From contig CAYWMN010000114.1 in assembly GCA_964459065.1 (NCBI GenBank), positions 1-11,234 of the forward strand: a stretch of 11,234 nt of DNA. The letters run 5' to 3'. Under the pieces are notes generated by a model that ran no database searches, was not told the DNA's origin, and worked only from the letters and a program-made list of their open reading frames with translations. Source of the stretch: JAMCXS01 sp964459065. Lineage in GTDB: Bacteria; Acidobacteriota; Terriglobia; UBA7540. Both the position numbers and the translations under genes were made by a program. Below are positions 1-3,683 of the stretch, piece by piece; the first letter of the stretch is position 1; each line of letters begins with the position of its first letter.

Positions 1-65
1 GCTTCGCGATTCGCGAAGGCGGCCATACGGTCGGCGCCGGCACCGTGACCGAAATCATTCAATAA
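1..65 (+). CDS. tuf: Elongation factor Tu, C-terminal end (partial)
   Basis: Only the last 20 codons and the TAA stop (63-65) are in the window; bases 1-2 belong to a cut codon. The visible tail, FAIREGGHTVGAGTVTEIIQ, is the end of EF-Tu domain 3, the beta-barrel that helps hold aminoacyl-tRNA. EF-Tu is the GTPase that delivers aminoacyl-tRNA to the ribosomal A site. The motif RxGxxTVGAG is near-invariant in bacterial EF-Tu, and tuf directly upstream of rpmG, tRNA-Trp and secE is a common bacterial order, so the assignment is firm despite the short piece. Whether a second tuf copy exists elsewhere cannot be seen. The gap to rpmG is 25 nt with no terminator, so the two are probably co-transcribed. 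Confidence 0.93.
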   Translation, partial: FAIREGGHTVGAGTVTEIIQ

Positions 66-90
66 ACAGGCGGAGTTGGTGGGCTAAACG

Positions 91-240
91 ATGCGTGATA
101 TCATAACGTTACAATGTAGCGACTGTAAAAACCGCAATTACTCGACAACCCGGAATAAGAAGCAGCATCCGGACAAGTTACAGTTGAAGCGATTTTGCCC
201 GACCTGCCGCCACCATACGGCACATAAAGAAGTGAAGTGA
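91..240 (+). CDS. rpmG: 50S ribosomal protein bL33
   Basis: This is a 49-residue protein of the large ribosomal subunit, located near the E site. It begins MRDIITLQCSDC and carries two CxxC pairs (C9/C12 and C36/C39), so it is the zinc-binding 'C+' form of L33; basic residues (RNKKQHPDKLQLKR) lie between the pairs and contact rRNA. The length matches the family (about 49-55 residues). ATG at 91 is the first start that leaves the canonical N-terminus; the ribosome binding site is weak (GGAG at 72-75 is far away, and GGTGGG is closer). It lies 25 nt after tuf and 76 nt before tRNA-Trp; that 76-nt gap shows no clear terminator or promoter. Confidence 0.96.
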   Translation: MRDIITLQCSDCKNRNYSTTRNKKQHPDKLQLKRFCPTCRHHTAHKEVK

Positions 241-316
241 CGAGCGAGCGGCACAGATCGGACGGAGCCGGAAGCAGCTTGTCACGAGTCACCGGCCGCT
301 TGCCACTGCTTGTTGC

Positions 317-392
317 AGGGGCGTCAGATCAACGGCTAATCTGCCGGTCTCCAAAACCGGTCATGGGGGTTCGAATCCCTCCGCCCCTGCCA
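317..392 (+). tRNA. tRNA-Trp (anticodon CCA)
   Basis: A complete 76-nt tRNA folds here, with the 3' CCA encoded in the DNA (390-392). The acceptor stem AGGGGCG (317-323) pairs perfectly with CGCCCCT (382-388), and G389 is the discriminator base, as expected for bacterial tRNA-Trp. The anticodon stem CCGGT/ACCGG (344-348/356-360) closes the loop CTCCAAA with anticodon CCA at 351-353. The T arm is GGGGG / TTCGAAT / CCCTC. The D stem AGAT/ATCT is followed by C rather than the usual A at canonical position 14, and C9 can pair with G26, extending the stem; see findings. The variable region is 4 nt. It sits between rpmG and secE, a frequent location for tRNA-Trp in bacteria, and is probably processed from the same transcript. 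Confidence 0.97.
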
Positions 393-464
393 CTGAAAGA
401 TAAGGGATAGCAAGGTTGCGCTGAGGGCAGGATAAAACGGGCGGAACCAGGAAAAAACGATACG

Positions 465-698
465 ATGGCCGGCGAACTAACCACCAACACGGACTTATGG
501 AGCAGGCTCAGGAACTACGTTGCCGATGTGCGCGCGGAGATGCGCCGGGTGACCTGGCCCGGCAAGCAGGAAGTTTACGGCACAACGGTCATGGTGATCA
601 TTACTACCTTCCTGTTCGGATTTTACTTCATGCTTTGCGATGAGAGCTTCCAGCATTTCGTCGCCTATATCCTGAACTGGGGAAAGTCGATCCACTAG
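465..698 (+). CDS. secE: Preprotein translocase subunit SecE
   Basis: This is a 77-residue inner-membrane protein, the small essential clamp subunit of the SecYEG protein-export channel. It shows the minimal one-span form usual outside enterobacteria. Residues ~10-36 form the basic amphipathic cytoplasmic helix with the family signature VRAEMRRVTWPGKQEV, and residues ~39-70 (TTVMVIITTFLFGFYFML and following) make the transmembrane segment. The start has a modest ribosome binding site (AGGA 449-452, 12 nt upstream). The gene follows tRNA-Trp by 72 nt and precedes nusG by 4 nt, the conserved secE-nusG pair, which suggests coupled translation of the two. Identification rests on motif, size and position together. 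Confidence 0.96.
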   Translation: MAGELTTNTDLWSRLRNYVADVRAEMRRVTWPGKQEVYGTTVMVIITTFLFGFYFMLCDESFQHFVAYILNWGKSIH

Positions 699-702
699 CT
701 TA

Positions 703-1248
703 ATGACAGTTGCTGACATGGAGAAAAACTGGTACATCATCCATACCTACTCCGGGTTTGAGAAGAAAGTGGCCGAGTCTCTCCGGAGCCGAATCGATGT
801 CGCAGGCCTGGGCGAAAAATTCGGCGAAATCATGGTTCCGACCGAAGACGTGATCGAGATGCGGCAGGGCAAGAAGGTGGTGACCTCCAAGCTGTTTTAC
901 CCCGGATACGTGCTGGTCGAAATGGAGATGAACGACCATACCTGGCACATCGTGCGGTCCACGCCGAGGGTTACTGGATTCGTGGGCTCCGGCCCCAAGC
1001 CCAGCCCGCTCACCGCCGAGGAAGTTGACCGGATTATCCATAAGGTCGAGGTGGCGGCTGAAAATCCCAAGCCGAAGCTGGAATTCGAAAAGGGCGAGAA
1101 CATCAAGATTACGGACGGCCCGTTCAAAGACTTTAACGGCTCGGTGGAAGAGATCAATGCGGACCGTTCCACCCTGCGCGTCATGGTGACGATTTTCGGG
1201 CGCGCCACGCCGGTGGAATTGGATTTCTATCAAGTCGAGAAGGTTTAG
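703..1248 (+). CDS. nusG: Transcription termination/antitermination protein NusG
   Basis: NusG binds RNA polymerase over the active cleft, suppresses pausing, and links polymerase to Rho or to ribosomal protein S10. The 181-residue product has the NGN domain at ~9-112 (WYIIHTYSGFEKKV, then FYPGYVLVEMEM and the RVTGFVG strand) and the C-terminal KOW domain at ~126-181 (KGENIKITDGPFKDFNGSV). The length is normal and no domain II insertion is present. ATG 703 lies 4 nt after the secE stop and has only a distant GGGGAAAG upstream. An alternative ATG at 718 would give MEKNWYIIH, closer to many homologues, but has no Shine-Dalgarno at all, so the true start is uncertain between the two. Its stop codon TAG forms part of the rplK ribosome binding site. 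Confidence 0.96.
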   Translation: MTVADMEKNWYIIHTYSGFEKKVAESLRSRIDVAGLGEKFGEIMVPTEDVIEMRQGKKVVTSKLFYPGYVLVEMEMNDHTWHIVRSTPRVTGFVGSGPKPSPLTAEEVDRIIHKVEVAAENPKPKLEFEKGENIKITDGPFKDFNGSVEEINADRSTLRVMVTIFGRATPVELDFYQVEKV

Positions 1249-1251
1249 GAG
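1246..1251 (+). promoter_or_regulatory. rplK ribosome binding site overlapping nusG stop
   Basis: TAGGAG contains the nusG TAG stop codon and an AGGAG Shine-Dalgarno core, only 3 nt before the rplK ATG at 1255. The spacing is shorter than the usual 5-9 nt. The arrangement suggests that ribosomes finishing nusG re-initiate on rplK, and it leaves no space for a separate leader. Confidence 0.7.
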
Positions 1252-1254
1252 CAT

Positions 1255-1686
1255 ATGGCAAAGCGAATCAACGCAACGGTGAAGCTGCAGATCCCGGCCG
1301 GCAAGGCAACCCCGGCTCCGCCCGTCGGGCCGGCCCTCGGCCAGCACGGCGTCAACATCATGGATTTTTGCAAGGCCTTCAACGCGAAGACCTCGGCCAA
1401 GGACCAGGAAGGGCTGATTATTCCCGTCCTCCTCACGGTCTATCACGACAGGACTTTCACTTTTGTCACCAAGACACCGCCCGCCTCCGTGCTTTTGAAG
1501 CGCGCCGCCGGCATCGCCAAAGGCTCGGGCGAGCCCAATAAGAACAAGGTGGGAACGGTCACCGAACAGCAGGTTGAGGAAATTGCCAAACAGAAGCAGC
1601 CGGACCTCAACGCCGGCGATCTGGCGGCGGCCATCGCCACCGTCAAAGGCACGGCCCGCAGCATGGGGATCGAGATCGCATCCTGA
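1255..1686 (+). CDS. rplK: 50S ribosomal protein uL11
   Basis: L11 binds the GTPase-associated region of 23S rRNA at the base of the L12 stalk. It modulates elongation-factor GTPases and is needed for RelA activation. The 143-residue product has normal length. The N-terminal domain (1-~70) includes the proline-rich loop PAPPVGPALGQHGVNIMDFCK, the site that in other bacteria contacts thiopeptide antibiotics. The C-terminal rRNA-binding domain (~75-143) contains GSGEPNKNKVGTVT and ends in GTARSMGIEI. ATG 1255 gives the standard MAKRINATVKLQIPAGKA start. It lies 6 nt after nusG and 48 nt before rplA. No truncation or unusual residue was seen. Confidence 0.98.
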   Translation: MAKRINATVKLQIPAGKATPAPPVGPALGQHGVNIMDFCKAFNAKTSAKDQEGLIIPVLLTVYHDRTFTFVTKTPPASVLLKRAAGIAKGSGEPNKNKVGTVTEQQVEEIAKQKQPDLNAGDLAAAIATVKGTARSMGIEIAS

Positions 1687-1718
1687 GGCCGGAATCGAGG
1701 CCGAGGCTCTGCAAGCAC

Positions 1719-1727
1719 GAGGAAGGA
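1719..1727 (+). promoter_or_regulatory. rplA ribosome binding site supporting a GTG start
   Basis: The purine run GAGGAAGGA ends 7 nt before the GTG at 1735. It supports GTG as the rplA start over the ATG at 1765, which lacks such a site and would remove conserved N-terminal residues. Confidence 0.75.
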
Positions 1728-1734
1728 CAAAGAC

Positions 1735-2421
1735 GTGGGAAAAAAGTATCAGGCAAGCGCCAAGATGATCGACCAGGCCCTCTATGCGCTCCCCGAAGCG
1801 ATGCCGGTCGTCAAAAAGGCGGCCTATGCCAAATTCGATGAAACGGTGGAAGTGGCAATGCGTCTGGGAGTCGATCCCAGGCATGCCGACCAGATGGTGC
1901 GCGGCACCGTGGTGCTGCCCCACGGGCTGGGCAAAGAAAAGCGCGTGATTGTGATCACTTCCGGCGAGAAGGTTCACGAGGCGCGCGAAGCCGGCGCCGA
2001 TGAAGTCGGCGGAGAAGACCTGACGCAGAAAATTCAGGGCGGCTGGCTGGAATTCGACGCCGTCGTCGCCACGCCGGACATGATGAAACTGGTGGGACGG
2101 CTCGGCAAGGTGCTGGGGCCGCGAGGCATGATGCCCAACCCCAAAACCGGCACGGTTACTGTGGATGTGGCGCGCGCGGTGAAGGAGTTGAAGGCCGGCA
2201 AGGTTGAATTCCGCGTTGACAAGACCGGCATCATCCATTGCCCGGTTGGAAAAGTTTCCTTTGAACCGCAGCAGCTGGCGGAAAACGCCCAGGCGCTGAT
2301 CGGCAGCGTGCTGAAAGCCAAGCCGTCGACGGCGAAGGGACGCTATGTGCACAGCATCGTTGTTTCATCGACGATGGGGCCTGCAGTTCCCATCGATCCC
2401 GCCTCGGTTGAGGCGGCTTAG
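1735..2421 (+). CDS. rplA: 50S ribosomal protein uL1
   Basis: L1 forms the mobile L1 stalk that moves deacylated tRNA out of the E site; in many bacteria it also represses its own mRNA. The 228-residue product begins MGKKYQASAKMIDQ from a GTG start with a good purine-rich ribosome binding site. Domain I is made of residues ~1-65 plus ~158-228, and domain II is the inserted middle part. Visible family motifs are KFDETVEVAMRLGVDP, RGTVVLPHGLGK, GRLGKVLGPRGMMPNPKTGT, and the rRNA-contacting KVEFRVDKTGIIHCPVGK. Length is as expected (about 229-235). It follows rplK by 48 nt and precedes rplJ by 30 nt. Neither gap shows a clear L1-binding structure, although this was judged by eye only. Confidence 0.98.
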   Translation: MGKKYQASAKMIDQALYALPEAMPVVKKAAYAKFDETVEVAMRLGVDPRHADQMVRGTVVLPHGLGKEKRVIVITSGEKVHEAREAGADEVGGEDLTQKIQGGWLEFDAVVATPDMMKLVGRLGKVLGPRGMMPNPKTGTVTVDVARAVKELKAGKVEFRVDKTGIIHCPVGKVSFEPQQLAENAQALIGSVLKAKPSTAKGRYVHSIVVSSTMGPAVPIDPASVEAA

Positions 2422-2451
2422 AGGCTCTCGAAATACAGCGCGAGGAGTACG

Positions 2452-2985
2452 ATGAACCGGGAAGATAAGCGAAAAAAAGCAGAAGCCCTTCACGAGAAGC
2501 TTAAGAAAGCGCGCACCGTGGTGCTTTCGGGGTTTGAAGGCCTGACGGTTGCGCAGGACACGGTGCTTCGGCGCCAGGTCACCCAAATCGGGGCGCACTA
2601 CGAAGTGATCAAAAACAGTTTGATTGAGCGGGCGGCCAAAGATACCGAAGCCGAGCCCGCAGCGCAGTCCCTGGCAGGAACAACCTCCGTGGCCTATACG
2701 GAAACGGACCCGGTGGCGCTGGCGAAGCTGCTGGTGGACTACGCCAAGGAAAACCCGGCCCTGGTTTTCAAGACCGGGGTGGTGGAAGGGCGCGTCGTCT
2801 CCATGGCGGACTGGGAAGAAATCGCCGGCCTTCCTTCGCGTGAAGACCTCTTTGCCAAGGCGCTTTTTGTGATCCAGTCACCAGCTCAGCAAACCGCGAC
2901 GGCGATCTCAGCGGTGGGCCGGGACCTGGCTCGGGTAATCCAGCAGGGAGTGAAAGAAAACAAGTTTAAGGCATCCGGCAGCTAA
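2452..2985 (+). CDS. rplJ: 50S ribosomal protein uL10
   Basis: L10 anchors the L7/L12 dimers to 23S rRNA through its C-terminal helix. The product is 177 residues, slightly longer than the usual 165-175. The N-terminal rRNA-binding domain (~1-130) shows MNREDKRKKAEALHEKL, VVLSGFEGLTV, RRQVTQIGAHYEVIKNSL and a LAGTTSVAYTETDPVALAKLL stretch typical of the family. The C-terminal region (~140-177, SPAQQTATAISAVGRDLARVIQQ and a basic tail) is the L12-binding helix. ATG 2452 has a strong GAGGAG 8 nt upstream region. The gap to rplA is only 30 nt, shorter than the long leader that carries the L10(L12)4 binding site in E. coli; any such control element would have to overlap the end of rplA. Confidence 0.97.
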   Translation: MNREDKRKKAEALHEKLKKARTVVLSGFEGLTVAQDTVLRRQVTQIGAHYEVIKNSLIERAAKDTEAEPAAQSLAGTTSVAYTETDPVALAKLLVDYAKENPALVFKTGVVEGRVVSMADWEEIAGLPSREDLFAKALFVIQSPAQQTATAISAVGRDLARVIQQGVKENKFKASGS

Positions 2986-2988
2986 ATT

Positions 2989-3015
2989 CGGTTCGCAAGG
3001 GATTTCCCGATACCG
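2989..3015 (+). promoter_or_regulatory. Hairpin in rplJ-rplL gap
   Basis: In the 70-nt gap, CGGT-TCG (2989-2995) can pair with CGA-(bulged T3011)-ACCG (3008-3015), and two further G-C pairs (G2999-C3007, G3000-C3006) are possible within the loop. There is no T-run after it, so it is not a standard terminator. It lies upstream of the rplL ribosome binding site and could affect RNA processing or the higher output of L12 relative to L10. This is only a by-eye pairing. Confidence 0.35.
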
Positions 3016-3038
3016 GAGAGGCCACGCCAGGATATTTC

Positions 3039-3045
3039 AGGAGGA
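3039..3045 (+). promoter_or_regulatory. Strong rplL ribosome binding site
   Basis: AGGAGGA is a near-perfect Shine-Dalgarno sequence 10 nt before the rplL ATG. It is one of the strongest in the window, which fits the need for several L12 copies per ribosome compared with one L10. Confidence 0.75.
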
Positions 3046-3055
3046 ATGAGAAAAG

Positions 3056-3442
3056 ATGTCGGACGCAATTGACAAGATTGTCGAAGAAATCAAAGGGCTA
3101 ACGCTGCTTGAAGCCTCGGAGTTAGTCAAGAAGCTTGAGGAAACCTTGGGAGTTTCAGCCGCTGCCGCGGCCCCTGTGGTCGTGGCGGGAGCAGCCGGTG
3201 CTGCCGGCGCCGGAGCTGCCGCGGAGGAAAAGACCGAATTCAACGTTGTGCTGACCGCCGTGGGCTCCAACAAGATCAACGTGATCAAGGCAGTGCGCGA
3301 GGTGACCAGCCTGGGCCTGAAAGAGGCCAAGGATCTGGTGGACGGCGCTCCCAAGCCCATCAAAGAAGCCGTTTCAAAGGAAGAAGCGGAAACCATCAAG
3401 AAGAAGTTCACCGACGCAGGCGCGACCGTCGAAGTCAAGTAA
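3056..3442 (+). CDS. rplL: 50S ribosomal protein bL12 (L7/L12)
   Basis: L12 dimers form the flexible stalk that recruits and activates the translation GTPases. The 128-residue acidic protein shows the three expected parts. The N-terminal dimerisation and L10-binding helices are residues 1-~31 (SDAIDKIVEEIKGLTLLEASELVKKLE). The alanine/glycine-rich hinge is ~34-56. The globular factor-binding domain is ~57-128, with FNVVLTAVGSNKINVIKAVR and LGLKEAKDLVDGAPK. All features and the length match the family. The hinge is longer in alanines and glycines than in E. coli, which is common. A 241-nt gap follows before rpoB. Confidence 0.98.
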   Translation: MSDAIDKIVEEIKGLTLLEASELVKKLEETLGVSAAAAAPVVVAGAAGAAGAGAAAEEKTEFNVVLTAVGSNKINVIKAVREVTSLGLKEAKDLVDGAPKPIKEAVSKEEAETIKKKFTDAGATVEVK

Positions 3443-3519
3443 GCCCCCCATCGTCTGGGAATGCGCCTGGGTAAGCCCGGTCATCCGTTTTTGAGCGATC
3501 AAGATCCAGAGGACTGGAG

Positions 3520-3549
3520 CTGACAAAACAAAACTCTCGATTCAATAAA
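3520..3549 (+). promoter_or_regulatory. Weak candidate promoter ahead of rpoB
   Basis: CTGACA (3520-3525) matches the sigma-70 -35 consensus at five of six positions. It is followed after 18 nt by AATAAA (3544-3549), which matches the -10 consensus at four of six but lacks the first and last T. Transcription would begin near 3556, inside the first of the two strong hairpins. E. coli has a minor promoter in the same gap, but the match here is poor and it may be chance. Confidence 0.2.
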
Positions 3550-3552
3550 CCG

Positions 3553-3597
3553 CGGGCGAAGGTGTCTGACTTCGCCCGGGGGGATTTAGCATCCCCC
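3553..3597 (+). promoter_or_regulatory. Tandem perfect hairpins between rplL and rpoB
   Basis: Two uninterrupted stems abut with no spacer. The first is CGGGCGAAG (3553-3561) with CTTCGCCCG (3570-3578), 9 bp with an 8-nt loop. The second is GGGGGAT (3579-3585) with ATCCCCC (3591-3597), 7 bp with a 5-nt loop. No T-tract follows, so this is not a canonical intrinsic terminator. E. coli has an attenuator and an RNase III cleavage site in the same gap that lower rpoBC output relative to rplJL. This pair is the likely counterpart, by analogy and position only. Confidence 0.6.
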
Positions 3598-3619
3598 ACC
3601 CCCTCTCATGCATCAAAGA

Positions 3620-3642
3620 AAAAGAGTGTGTGTGTCTCTTTT
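3620..3642 (+). promoter_or_regulatory. AU-rich hairpin with GT-repeat loop
   Basis: AAAAGAG (3620-3626) pairs with CTCTTTT (3636-3642) around a 9-nt loop, TGTGTGTGT, that is part of a (GT)5 tract. The stem ends in four T's and lies 23 nt after the tandem hairpins and 28 nt before the rpoB ribosome binding site. The stem is weak, so it could be incidental, but it adds to the structured character of this gap. Confidence 0.35.
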
Positions 3643-3683
3643 AACCCAAAGCCCTTCGAAAAACCAGGTGAGGAGTATAACGA

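Noticed and set aside
700..2352. Minus-strand open frame of 550 codons opposite nusG, rplK and rplA
   Set aside because: It lies wholly opposite three unmistakable conserved genes, has low-complexity His/Arg/Leu-rich composition and no recognisable motif. Such frames arise from GC-biased codon use on the true strand.
3046..3072. ATG at 3046 as an alternative rplL start or tiny leader peptide
   Set aside because: It is out of frame with rplL and meets a stop after eight codons; ATG 3056 gives the canonical L12 N-terminus with a good ribosome binding site.
3467..3492. Possible terminator after rplL: CTGGG/CCCGG stem with a TAAG loop, then a T5 run
   Set aside because: The stem is five pairs with one wobble, and the T run begins seven bases after it. 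This is too weak to call a terminator.
3676..3681. TATAAC as a -10 box
   Set aside because: It sits two bases before the rpoB start codon between ribosome binding site and ATG, and no -35-like hexamer lies at the right distance.
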